A stretch of 26,169 bases of DNA. Origin: JBCBSS01 sp039819065 (GTDB taxonomy: Bacteria > Bacteroidota > Bacteroidia > Cytophagales > Cyclobacteriaceae). The position numbers and the translations under genes were made by a program. The notes under the pieces are model-generated. The model did no database searches, was not told where the DNA came from, and worked only from the letters and a program-made list of their open reading frames with translations. Where the stretch lies: assembly GCA_039819065.1 (NCBI GenBank), contig JBCBSS010000114.1, forward strand, positions 1 to 26,169, written 5' to 3'. Positions 6,507 to 14,760 of this stretch are shown here, piece by piece (the first letter of the stretch is position 1; each line of letters begins with the position of its first letter).

Positions 6507-6578
6507 ATGGATATTCCTGTGACAGCTATCTCACAAATGCTTGGTCGCAAAAAGAATAAACCAAATTCAGGCACATAA
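6507..6578 (+). pseudogene. Possible tyrosine-integrase C-terminal remnant
   Basis: A 23-codon open stretch ending at TAA 6576-6578 reads MDIPVTAISQMLGRKKNKPN and a few more residues. This resembles the stretch around the last catalytic His of Bacteroidota tyrosine recombinases (form IxxISxMLGHxx), but the His is Arg here and no catalytic Tyr follows. Its junction with the truncated tRNA remnant suggests debris of an integrated element. Similarity is short, so the call is tentative. Confidence 0.3.
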
Positions 6579-6737
6579 CGGTCCATTGGCTATTTCAGTG
6601 GCTGTTTACTTGGTTGGGTAAGAACAATAGGCAAACCCTTTCCGGATCTGGTGACATATGATTAAAATCATGACTAACGTGATAATATGTCGGACTAGTA
6701 AGAAATAGGCATTTTCATAAAACTCTCACTGCAACCG

Positions 6738-6765
6738 TTTGCGAAAAAATAACTTGGATAATTTG
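6738..6765 (+). promoter_or_regulatory. Possible promoter of the GntR regulator with overlapping LacI/cre-like site
   Basis: TTTG at 6738-6741 and TAATTTG at 6759-6765 are spaced like a Bacteroidota -33/-7 pair, although the -7 box is one base short of TAnnTTTG. The -33 element overlaps TGCAACCGTTTGCG (6730-6743), which matches the LacI-family cre pattern TGnAAnCGnTnnCA except at the last base. Confidence 0.35.
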
Positions 6766-6789
6766 TATTTATTAAAATCCTTCATAAAT

Positions 6790-6799
6790 TGGTCGACCA
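6790..6799. promoter_or_regulatory. UxuR/ExuR-like GntR operator, likely autoregulatory
   Basis: A perfect 10-bp palindrome TGGTCGACCA lies 23 bases before the regulator start. FadR-subfamily GntR proteins of hexuronate metabolism (ExuR, UxuR) bind TTGGTnnACCAA-type sites, so this core fits. Autoregulation is inferred from position. Confidence 0.55.
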
Positions 6800-6822
6800 G
6801 TTGCTGGTAAACTAGTTGAAAG

Positions 6823-7569
6823 ATGAAAAATAGCCTACTAAAGAATTTCAGTGAGATCGTTGTTGAAAAGCCTGCTGATAAGATAATTCAGCAAATTAGA
6901 GAATTGATTTCTTCTGGTCAGCTGAAACCCGGAGATAAATTGCCTTCAGAAAGAATGCTCAGTCAGAGATTTGGTGTAGGGAGAACAAGTGTTAGAGATG
7001 CCATTCGCAAGTTGGAGTTTTATGGTATCCTCAGAACTCTACCACAGAGTGGTACTGTCGTAGCAGGGCTCGGAATCACAGCGTTGGAGGGATTAATTAC
7101 CGATGTCTTGGAATTAGAGAGACGCGACTTTCGATCATTGGTTGAAACAAGAGTATTGTTGGAAATCAGTGCTGCTGAAAATGCTGCCGAGCGCAGAACG
7201 GAAGATGATATATTAAAACTGGCTAATGCATTAACCGCGCATAAAAAAGCTATTGTTGACAATGGAACGGCAGTTGAAGAGGATCTGCTATTTCACCTAA
7301 AAATTGCTGAAGCGAGCCAAAACTCAGTTTTAAACTCTTTGATGCTCATTATTACACCTGAAATCATGCATTATTTCAATAAGCATGATGTATGTGGTGA
7401 GGGAAGAGCAGAGCTTGCTGTGGAGCAACACGAAATAATATTGGATCACATTGTGAATAAAAATGTAGAGAAGGTCGGAAATGCTATGCGCGAACACCTC
7501 AGGGATATAAGTGAATATGTAAAGACATTAAAACAAGAGCCCTACCAAAATGGGCATGGTTTAACTTAA
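6823..7569 (+). CDS. FadR-subfamily (FCD-domain) GntR transcriptional regulator, likely of the alginate locus
   Basis: A 248-residue cytoplasmic DNA-binding regulator. Residues about 15-82 form the GntR winged helix (IRELISSGQLKPGDKLPSER, then LSQRFGVGRTSVRDAIRKLE). Residues about 100-235 form an FCD ligand domain whose likely metal-binding residues are Asp154, His158, His203 and His225. FCD regulators typically sense small organic acids and sugar acids, among them uronate-derived keto acids, so a DEH- or KDG-type effector is plausible but inferred. The gene sits immediately upstream of susC on the same strand, 235 bp away, and is the only regulator by the alginate genes. A UxuR/ExuR-like palindrome precedes it. 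The start at 6823 gives a normal N-terminus. No hybrid two-component or SusR-type regulator is present. Confidence 0.9.
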   Translation: MKNSLLKNFSEIVVEKPADKIIQQIRELISSGQLKPGDKLPSERMLSQRFGVGRTSVRDAIRKLEFYGILRTLPQSGTVVAGLGITALEGLITDVLELERRDFRSLVETRVLLEISAAENAAERRTEDDILKLANALTAHKKAIVDNGTAVEEDLLFHLKIAEASQNSVLNSLMLIITPEIMHYFNKHDVCGEGRAELAVEQHEIILDHIVNKNVEKVGNAMREHLRDISEYVKTLKQEPYQNGHGLT

Positions 7570-7601
7570 TCAACTATGGGAAAGTTTAATTCGGCATAAA
7601 A

Positions 7602-7629
7602 AATGGACCGACCTAGGGCCAAGTCCATT
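7602..7629 (+). terminator. Weak hairpin after the GntR gene
   Basis: AATGGAC (7602-7608) and GTCCATT (7623-7629) form 7-bp arms with a 14-base loop. The following T run is short and interrupted, so it may be an inefficient terminator or part of the susC leader. The internal TGGACCGACCT resembles a FadR-family site with mismatches. Confidence 0.35.
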
Positions 7630-7704
7630 TCATTATGAAGGAACGTTAACACCACTAAATATCAATTTGGCGATCGGTATTATGAGCGTTAACAAGGGTG
7701 TCCT

Positions 7705-7739
7705 TTCATTTTCAAAAATACTCATTTTTTGAAAATGAA
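7705..7739 (+). promoter_or_regulatory. Large stem-loop in the susC leader
   Basis: A perfect 14-bp stem (7705-7718 with 7726-7739) with 7-nt loop TACTCAT. It can extend outward through GGGT/ACCC (7696-7699 with 7747-7750) and CGTT/AACG (7687-7690 with 7752-7755). It lies 65 bases before the susC start. It lacks a terminal T run, so it is more likely a leader structure than a terminator. Confidence 0.5.
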
Positions 7740-7804
7740 TTGTCCTACCCCAACGTTCCTACAAATCCTTAAGGAAATTAATTACTCAAAATCATTTAAA
7801 AAAA

Positions 7805-10800
7805 ATGAAAAACATTTTACCAATGTTTAAAATCCCAAGTAGGGCCATGAGCTACTTAATTGTATTGTGTGCTTTTACTGGGATCGGCTTTGATTTAAGT
7901 GCCCAAAATCGGAAAATCAACGGTACCGTAGTCTCGGAAAATGGTGAGACATTACCCGGAGTGTCTGTACGATTACAAAACACCACCGTGGGAACTGTAA
8001 CCGATGTTAATGGGAAATTCTCTTTGGAAGTAGCAGAAGATAATGCTGCACTCATATTTTCTTTTGTAGGCTTTAAGTCTCAAATCATTTTAGTATCCGG
8101 CCGTACCAACTTTAACATAACTATGGAAGAGGATATCACTCAGTTATCTGAAGTGGTGGTCATAGGTTATGGAACACAAAAGAAATCTCATCTGACCGGT
8201 GCCATTTCCAAGTTAACAAACAAAAATCTTGAGCAGCTTCCATTTGCTCGTGTTGATGATGCGCTGGTTGGCCAAGTATCTGGAGTCCAGATTTCCACGA
8301 CCTCGGAGGAAGGCGTAGGTGGAGACCCGACCATTCTTGTCAGAGGTGTTGGCTCTATTGCGGCCGGCACGGGGCCACTTTTGGTGATTGACGGAGTTCC
8401 GGTAGACTCGGAGTTTTTTGGAAATATTGATATGAACGATGTAGAGTCTTTCGAAATTTTGAAAGATGCTGCATCAGCGGCCATTTTCGGATCACGAGGG
8501 GCTAATGGAGTAATAATGATTACTACGAAAGAGGGGAAACAGGGGTCAGTCAAGTTATCATACAATGGATTTACAGGTTATCAGGAAGGTTATAAAAGTG
8601 ATTATTTTCAAACTTCCATTGATGATCATGTAGCTTTTGAGTTAGCTAACAATGAATTCGTAAGTGACGCAACAAGAATTAAGCAGCTACTGGGTGATAC
8701 CAATTGGGAAGACATTGTAATCAATGGTGGTTATGTTAATAGTCATTCCTTATCTGCTCGTGGCGGTGGTCAAAGAACCACATACAGCACGTCATTAAGC
8801 TACCTGCATGATGAAGGAGTTCTGTTAGTTGATGATTTCAAGAAGTACAACTTCAGGGCAAAAATTGACACCAAAGTATCCGATAAATTCTCACTAGGTT
8901 TTAATGTTAATCCGTCGTATACCAAAAGAAGGAGATATACGGATGCGTTGCGTCAAATGGTGCGACAAAGCGCTCCCTGGCTGCCTGAAAGGCACACAGC
9001 TCGTACATTACAATTTGTCAATTTCGACGATTTTCCCGACCTGCAGGTGGGGGACTATGTTTGGCAAAGTCATTTTGATGATGTGACTGTTCAGGATGTG
9101 TTTTTTGATGATAACGGCAACATTGCAGGGTTCAATGAATTTGAAAGTGGAAGTATAAGCAATACAGGCAACGCTGGGCCTTTACAACGTATTTTAGAGC
9201 GAGAGACTATTGATGAAAGGTTTAAAGTATACGCTAATATTAAGGCAGCATATAAGTTCAATGATGACTTCAGTTTAAAGTCTAATGTCACTGTTACTTT
9301 CCAAGATCTCTTACAAACTACATACCGCGGAACAGAGTCGACCAATAACCCGGCAGATGCGCTCGCAAGAGAGAGAAACCAGTCAAGATTACGATTTGTT
9401 GAGAATCTCTTTCTAAACTATTCTAAAGATATTGCAGATCATGAAATAGGGGCCGTTCTCGGAGTTGCCGGCGAACAAGAGATTGATAGACTCACTGAGT
9501 TCGAGGGGAATGGTTTTACCAACGATGACATTCCGAGAATTGAAGGTGCCACAAACCTTTTCCTAAGAGAAGGCTATACCCGAGAACGTAGACTCATTTC
9601 AATTATTGGTAGGGTCAATTATGCCTATCGCGATAGGTACTTGGCCTCTGTAAGTGTGCGTAGAGACGGAAGTTCGGTATTTGGGAGTAATACTAAGTTC
9701 GGCAACTTCCCCGCTTTTTCCGTTGGGTGGAGAGTCTCTGAAGAGGCCTTTCTTTCAGCTTCATCTATTATCAGTAACTTAAAAATAAGGGTAAGTTATG
9801 GAATTACCGGTAACGACAACATAACTAACCTTGCCAGTAATGTACAGGAGTTTTATCCTTATTTGCCCATTCTGAACTCAACACCGGTTGCTATTGAAGG
9901 TGGTACTGCTCAAACCTTTAATCCGGTCAACATTGCAAACAACAACTTAAGGTGGGAGAGATCTATTGAAATTAACCCAGGCATTGATTTTGGTTTTTTT
10001 GATAATAGGATAAGTGGTAGCCTCGAGTACTATAGAAGAACAAGTGATGATTTGCTGCTGAATGTACCGATTACAGGAGCCACAGGGTTTACCGAGTCAT
10101 TATTGAATATAGGTGAAGTGAGAAATGAAGGAATAGAATTAAACTTCAGGACCTTCAACATGAACAGAACCAATTTCAAATGGAGTACAAACTTTATTGC
10201 TTCTACGAATGAAAATACGCTGACCAATTTTGGTGATGCTGATGGTACTGTCATTACACCAGCCGATGGGTCTGATAGAAATACAGAATGGATTGTAAGT
10301 GTGGGTAATCCTATCTCTAACTTTTACGGATTTGTATATGAATCCGATGTGCCACTGGAGTTTCTTGATCGACCCTTTGAAATAATCGGTTCTAAATCGC
10401 AGGACGTGTATGTAAAGGATTTGAATGGAGACGGTATTATCAATGATGACGACCGTACCATTCTTGGAAACGCATATCCTGAGTTTATCTGGAGTATTAC
10501 CAATGAATTCACCATAGGGAAGTTTGATGTATCCTTTATGTTCCAGGGTAGCCACGGAGCAGAAACGCGTAATATTGCCGATCTAGAAGGCTTTTCACTG
10601 TCGTTGGGAGCCAATTCCACAACACCAGACGCTCCAAGGTCTGAATTCTTACGTCAAAGAGTTTTGACCAGCGACATTATTCAAGATGCATCGTTTGTAG
10701 CACTCCGAAATCTAAACATTGGGTACACACTGCCGAGCAATGTTCTTGAGCAATTTAAGATTCAATCTGCTCGGATCTACGTTTCGGGTTCGAATTTACT

Positions 10801-10945
10801 ATTCTTTTCTGCAGATAATTTCACTGGTTGGAACCCTGAGTCGATCCGGCAAGACACGAATTTTACCCCCATCTCATATGGCTACAATCGTGGAGGGTCA
10901 CCCATTGTAAGAAAAGTTGTTTTAGGCGTTAACGTTAATTTTTAA
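7805..10945 (+). CDS. susC: SusC/RagA-family TonB-dependent outer-membrane oligosaccharide transporter (alginate PUL)
   Basis: A 1046-residue outer-membrane importer that takes up oligosaccharides with energy from TonB. A signal peptide ends near residue 34 (GFDLSAQ). It is followed by a carboxypeptidase D regulatory-like domain (about 37-112, INGTVVSENGETLPGVSVRL), a TonB-box-like stretch (LSEVVVIGYGTQKK, about 118-131), the plug domain with GVGSIAAGTGPLLVIDGVPV and FGSRGANGVIMITTKEG, and a long beta-barrel ending in the aromatic-terminated strand VVLGVNVNF. The susD gene follows after 4 bases. The upstream leader carries a strong stem-loop. Substrate is inferred from the linked alginate lyases to be oligoalginate. 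The name is a family name, not strict orthology to the starch system. Confidence 0.95.
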   Translation: MKNILPMFKIPSRAMSYLIVLCAFTGIGFDLSAQNRKINGTVVSENGETLPGVSVRLQNTTVGTVTDVNGKFSLEVAEDNAALIFSFVGFKSQIILVSGRTNFNITMEEDITQLSEVVVIGYGTQKKSHLTGAISKLTNKNLEQLPFARVDDALVGQVSGVQISTTSEEGVGGDPTILVRGVGSIAAGTGPLLVIDGVPVDSEFFGNIDMNDVESFEILKDAASAAIFGSRGANGVIMITTKEGKQGSVKLSYNGFTGYQEGYKSDYFQTSIDDHVAFELANNEFVSDATRIKQLLGDTNWEDIVINGGYVNSHSLSARGGGQRTTYSTSLSYLHDEGVLLVDDFKKYNFRAKIDTKVSDKFSLGFNVNPSYTKRRRYTDALRQMVRQSAPWLPERHTARTLQFVNFDDFPDLQVGDYVWQSHFDDVTVQDVFFDDNGNIAGFNEFESGSISNTGNAGPLQRILERETIDERFKVYANIKAAYKFNDDFSLKSNVTVTFQDLLQTTYRGTESTNNPADALARERNQSRLRFVENLFLNYSKDIADHEIGAVLGVAGEQEIDRLTEFEGNGFTNDDIPRIEGATNLFLREGYTRERRLISIIGRVNYAYRDRYLASVSVRRDGSSVFGSNTKFGNFPAFSVGWRVSEEAFLSASSIISNLKIRVSYGITGNDNITNLASNVQEFYPYLPILNSTPVAIEGGTAQTFNPVNIANNNLRWERSIEINPGIDFGFFDNRISGSLEYYRRTSDDLLLNVPITGATGFTESLLNIGEVRNEGIELNFRTFNMNRTNFKWSTNFIASTNENTLTNFGDADGTVITPADGSDRNTEWIVSVGNPISNFYGFVYESDVPLEFLDRPFEIIGSKSQDVYVKDLNGDGIINDDDRTILGNAYPEFIWSITNEFTIGKFDVSFMFQGSHGAETRNIADLEGFSLSLGANSTTPDAPRSEFLRQRVLTSDIIQDASFVALRNLNIGYTLPSNVLEQFKIQSARIYVSGSNLLFFSADNFTGWNPESIRQDTNFTPISYGYNRGGSPIVRKVVLGVNVNF

Positions 10946-10949
10946 GAAG

Positions 10950-12365
10950 ATGAAAGCTATTTACACTAAAATACTTCTCATACTTTCTATAGTTGTTATC
11001 TCATCTTGCGATGATTATCTGGAGCCAGAGCCCATCTCATTCATCAGTCAAGAATTTTTCTTCACAGATGATGATGACTTAGATGTTGGTATTCTAAACA
11101 TATACGACGGTCTCCAAGGAGATAATGATCAACAGATCAATGGATTCAGATCTACGCAAATAGAATACTTGCTTACTGAAATGCGCTCAGATAATGCAAG
11201 AGCGAGAGGAGGAGGAGACGCCACTTCAGATTTTCAGCAGTTTGAGGTATATGAGGTAAACACTAACAACATTATTGTTCAGAATTATTATGAGAGCATG
11301 TATAATGTCATATTCAGAGCAAATCTCATATTGGATAATCTGGACGCTGCTACAGACGAGCGTAGAGGAGAATTTGAAGGTGAAGCCAAATTCGTCAGAG
11401 CGTATGTTTACTTTCAGTTGGTAAGGCTTTTTGGCGCAGTACCAATGCCATTAAGGGTTATTTCTCCAGATGATGACGCCGCTATTGCATTCACGAGAAT
11501 TGCAACAGATGTGGTTTACAGCCAGATTGTCGAAGATTTACAAGTTACGATTGAGAACCTAGATAACCAATTCAAAACAAGAGCTTCCAAAGCAGCAGCA
11601 CAAGCACTGTTGGCCAAGGTTTATCTGACCTTGGCAGCCGACGGGCAGACAGCTTTATACGAAGAGGCAAGACTTCTTTGTGATGAGATTATTACTTCTG
11701 GACAGTATGAACTTGTCGATGATTACGCAGAAATTTTTACGAATGAAAAAAACGATGAAATCATTTTCGCAATTGATTACATCGAAAATAATGTGCTAAC
11801 CAGTCAGAATTTCAGCTGGGAGACCAGTGATCTTGGTGACCGCAGATTGAATTACACGACTGAAAATATTCGTCTTGTTTGGGATGACCGAGCGGAAACC
11901 GTAAGGGATGTGCGATTGGCATCCATTATCGACGGTCAGTTTATGAACACCAAGTACAGCACGAATAATCTCAGCGGCCCGTTGCAGTCTGGAAATGATT
12001 GGATCGTACTGCGCTATGCAGATGTACTATTAATGTATGTTGAAGCGGTGCTGGCTGGAGGGAGTGTAACCAACAATGCTACCGCCATTTCACATTATGA
12101 TGCAGTTAGAAGCAGAGCAGGCTTTTTACTACCGTCACTTAGCATTACCAAAGCAGAATTGCTGGAAGAGCGCAGAATGGAATTGTCTTTTGAAAATCAG
12201 AGGTTATTTGATCTCATTCGGTTTGATGAAGCGATAAATGTATTATCTGCACACGCTGACGCTACTGGTGGTCAATTCCAGAATACCGATTTGCTACTGC
12301 CTATACCTCAAAATGAGAGAAACCTTTCTGGCGATTTTAACATGCCTCAAAACCCTGGGTACTAA
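10950..12365 (+). CDS. susD: SusD/RagB-family surface lipoprotein (alginate PUL)
   Basis: A 471-residue glycan-capturing lipoprotein that caps the SusC barrel on the cell surface. The signal peptide ends in the lipobox ISSC with Cys at residue 20, followed by the acidic DDYLEPEP typical of SusD N-termini and compatible with surface export. TPR-like helices are evident (FEGEAKFVRAYVYFQLVRLF, KAAAQALLAKVYLTLA). The C-terminal SusD signature LLEERRMELSFENQRLFDLI is present, and the protein ends with NMPQNPGY, as is common in the family. It starts 4 bases after susC and so is translationally linked. Partner and operon placement support oligoalginate binding; the specificity itself is not visible in sequence. 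Confidence 0.95.
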   Translation: MKAIYTKILLILSIVVISSCDDYLEPEPISFISQEFFFTDDDDLDVGILNIYDGLQGDNDQQINGFRSTQIEYLLTEMRSDNARARGGGDATSDFQQFEVYEVNTNNIIVQNYYESMYNVIFRANLILDNLDAATDERRGEFEGEAKFVRAYVYFQLVRLFGAVPMPLRVISPDDDAAIAFTRIATDVVYSQIVEDLQVTIENLDNQFKTRASKAAAQALLAKVYLTLAADGQTALYEEARLLCDEIITSGQYELVDDYAEIFTNEKNDEIIFAIDYIENNVLTSQNFSWETSDLGDRRLNYTTENIRLVWDDRAETVRDVRLASIIDGQFMNTKYSTNNLSGPLQSGNDWIVLRYADVLLMYVEAVLAGGSVTNNATAISHYDAVRSRAGFLLPSLSITKAELLEERRMELSFENQRLFDLIRFDEAINVLSAHADATGGQFQNTDLLLPIPQNERNLSGDFNMPQNPGY

Positions 12366-12382
12366 TAAAAAATAATTAAGCA

Positions 12383-13843
12383 ATGAAAACGATTAAACTA
12401 CAAGTTTTGGCTTCCTTACTTATTGTATTAGTAGGAACAGGGTGTGAATTTGGTCTTCCTGAGGAAGGATCAGTGCCAGATGTTACCTTCCCGGAAGCAT
12501 CCTTCACCGCCGACATTGGGTCTAACCACCGTCAGATCGTATTTACCAATACTACCAATGATGAAGCCACTGGATTTATATGGAACTTTGGAGATGGCAA
12601 TACCGCAGAGGTTGGTCTGGACAATCGAGATACAACCTATCAATACACTGAAGATGGCACTTATGAGGTAACACTCACAGCCTTTGACAATAATGACGTC
12701 ACGAGTGTCTTTACTACTACACTCGCTATTTTCGATGAAACTCCGCCAGCAGCCAACTTCGATTTTGCTCAACTTGACAGTGATTTCAGAGTGGTTACAT
12801 TCTCAAACCTGTCTCAAAATGCAGATTCTGCTGTATGGGATTTTGGAGATGGTACGGGAACATCTAATGAGTTTAACCCAGTGTATACTTTTGCCGGTGC
12901 CAGCAGTGGTGATCAGTTCGATGTTACATTGAGAGCCATTGATGAACTACTGGATTTTGCGGATACTACCATTACTATTACTCTTATCGATGATCCTACG
13001 CGTCCAATAGCGAATTTCTCTTCAGAGACTGTGGGTCTTACTGTATTCTTTACCAATGAATCTGTAAATGCGACTTCTTTTGTTTGGGATTTCGGGGATG
13101 GAAATACTTCTACAGATCTAAATCCTGCTCATCGTTACGAGGAACCAGGCAGATATGAAGCTAGTCTTTCTGCAATCAGCGATGACATGCGAGTAACTAC
13201 TTTGACGAAAGCGGTTGTAGCAGATCAATTCGTGCCTATTATCGCCAATGGGACTTTTGATGACTACACAGGAATAAACAACGGCGATAACATAGACATG
13301 TGGGATATGACTCCTAACGCTACCATTGCTGATCTGGATGGTGGGCCTGATATTCCAAGTCCCTTCATAGAACAGTGGAATAATACTGCTCTTAATGCCT
13401 TTATAGATGTTACATATTGTACAAATGAGCAGGCCGCAAACACTTCCAATGGTGCTTTCAAAACAAGAGGTGCCAAATTTGATGCGCCTTGTCGCAGGCT
13501 TTATCAAGTCGTGGAAGTATTGGCTGACGAAGCGTATACCATAACACTTGAAACGCGTTCAGAGGCTGAAGGCATAAGCACAGAAGTATTTATCCTAAAT
13601 ACTGAAATAACAACAGAAGACGGTATAGATGCCGATCCATCGACTGACAATCCTGAAATCGATGGTTATCTGCTGATAAGCAATGATTTTAATTCATCAA
13701 GTGGAAGCTCTGAAAACAATACGCTTACTAGAAATTTCCTCTCGTTTACAGCTTCAACTGATAAAATAGTCATCTATATCAGATCTCTGGATGCTGAAAA
13801 TACGATGACTGAGGTGTTTATCGACAACATAACTATTAACTGA
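12383..13843 (+). CDS. PKD-domain surface glycan-binding lipoprotein (SusE/SGBP position)
   Basis: A 486-residue lipoprotein with Cys21 (VGTGC) after a short signal. Three PKD domains follow, marked by WNFGDGNTAE (about residue 67), WDFGDGTGTS (about 152) and WDFGDGNTST (about 235). The remaining 200 residues (about 288-486) form a predicted beta-sandwich of the galactose-binding/CBM kind, starting GTFDDYTG and ending TMTEVFIDNITIN, with two Cys in its middle (VTYC, DAPC). Its place directly after susD is where surface glycan-binding proteins sit in such loci, so a role in holding alginate at the surface is likely. The C-terminal domain is not one I recognise with a family number. It starts 17 bases after susD. 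Confidence 0.8.
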   Translation: MKTIKLQVLASLLIVLVGTGCEFGLPEEGSVPDVTFPEASFTADIGSNHRQIVFTNTTNDEATGFIWNFGDGNTAEVGLDNRDTTYQYTEDGTYEVTLTAFDNNDVTSVFTTTLAIFDETPPAANFDFAQLDSDFRVVTFSNLSQNADSAVWDFGDGTGTSNEFNPVYTFAGASSGDQFDVTLRAIDELLDFADTTITITLIDDPTRPIANFSSETVGLTVFFTNESVNATSFVWDFGDGNTSTDLNPAHRYEEPGRYEASLSAISDDMRVTTLTKAVVADQFVPIIANGTFDDYTGINNGDNIDMWDMTPNATIADLDGGPDIPSPFIEQWNNTALNAFIDVTYCTNEQAANTSNGAFKTRGAKFDAPCRRLYQVVEVLADEAYTITLETRSEAEGISTEVFILNTEITTEDGIDADPSTDNPEIDGYLLISNDFNSSSGSSENNTLTRNFLSFTASTDKIVIYIRSLDAENTMTEVFIDNITIN

Positions 13844-13920
13844 AATAAAAGTGTCTAATCGAAAGGCTTAACCAAAAAAGTCTTTTGGCTACTGCTTGCT
13901 CAAGATAAGCCCTATAGTTT
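13844..13920 (+). other. 77-bp intercistronic gap before PL7 with nested inverted repeats
   Basis: The outer arms GGCTTA (13865-13870) and TAAGCC (13906-13911) enclose CCAAAA-AAGTC-TTTTGG (13872-13888). This is the largest gap inside the core operon. It could modulate expression between the transport and lyase genes. Confidence 0.3.
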
Positions 13921-14757
13921 ATGGTCCTAAGACAAAACATATATCTGCTAACAATCTGTTTTTTCGGTTTTGTTTCATTTTGCAGCGCTCAGGAAATAGA
14001 TCTTTCACATTGGAAGATTACCATACCGGCAAGTCGTCCGGATAATCCTAATAAACCACTAGAAGTATCTCCACCTGAGATTCTGGATTTTGAGAATAAT
14101 GAGGCCCTGGCGCCCTATTTCTATAGAGATCCAAAAGACAAGGCATTAGTATTTCACGCCTATCCGGCACAAACCACTAAAAATACCAAGTATTCCAGGT
14201 CTGAGTTGCGTGAGCAGATGGAGCCGGGTAATAACAATGTGAATTGGACTTTTAAGCAAGGTGGCGTAATGCGAGGCACGCTATCGGTACCGGAAGTGTC
14301 TAAAGATAAAAAGGGAAAATACCACAGAGTAATTGTCATGCAAATCCACGGCCGACTCACCAATGAACAAAGGGATTTGATCGGGGAGGATGATAACAAT
14401 GCGCCTCCAATTCTAAAAATATACTGGGATAATGGGAAAATCAGAGTAAAAACCAAAGTGCTCAAAGATGAGGGGGCGTCCGATACGGAGATTCTTCACG
14501 AGCACGCTTGGGGAGATGACAAGGGTAGGAATTTTGAGAAAGAGGTAGGGCACGAAAAGTTTACCCTTGAAGTGAAAGTAGCTGAGGGAATCATGACGGT
14601 GACCCTGAATGATGATGAGACCTTTTACTACTACGGAGTTCACATGAAGAAATGGGGTGTTTTCGAAAACTATTTCAAGGCCGGTAACTATTTCCAATCC
14701 AGAGATCCAGGTTCATACGCCAAAGTAAAATATTATCAATTGGAGGTAACACACTAA
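13921..14757 (+). CDS. Alginate lyase, polysaccharide lyase family 7 (PL7)
   Basis: A 278-residue secreted endolyase that cuts alginate by beta-elimination, leaving unsaturated ends. The signal peptide ends at FCSAQ (residue 24). The three hallmark PL7 motifs are present: SRSELRE (92-98, Arg/Glu), QIH (141-143, catalytic His and Gln), and YFKAGNYFQS (251-260, catalytic Tyr; the usual form is YFKAGxYxQ). Ile in QIH is generally associated with activity on G-containing blocks; this is family knowledge, not proof. The start is fixed by an in-frame TAG two codons upstream. There is no lipobox or T9SS domain, so it is periplasmic or released. It starts the lyase cluster, with PL6 three bases downstream. 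Confidence 0.93.
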   Translation: MVLRQNIYLLTICFFGFVSFCSAQEIDLSHWKITIPASRPDNPNKPLEVSPPEILDFENNEALAPYFYRDPKDKALVFHAYPAQTTKNTKYSRSELREQMEPGNNNVNWTFKQGGVMRGTLSVPEVSKDKKGKYHRVIVMQIHGRLTNEQRDLIGEDDNNAPPILKIYWDNGKIRVKTKVLKDEGASDTEILHEHAWGDDKGRNFEKEVGHEKFTLEVKVAEGIMTVTLNDDETFYYYGVHMKKWGVFENYFKAGNYFQSRDPGSYAKVKYYQLEVTH

Positions 14758-14760
14758 AAC

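Larger units (their letters stand above)
6579..6822 (+). other. Intergenic region upstream of the GntR regulator
   Basis: No convincing coding potential. It contains ATGATT-AA-AATCAT (6658-6671) nested inside GACATAT (6653-6659) and ATATGTC (6685-6691), and then the promoter and operator candidates listed separately. Confidence 0.4.

Noticed and set aside
6329..6586. Minus-strand open frame of 85 codons
   Set aside because: It is antisense to the broken GIY-YIG copy, tRNA remnant and integrase-like tail, resembles no family, and arises from decayed sequence.
13118..13507. Minus-strand open frame of 129 codons in the PKD lipoprotein gene
   Set aside because: Antisense shadow, not similar to anything recognised.
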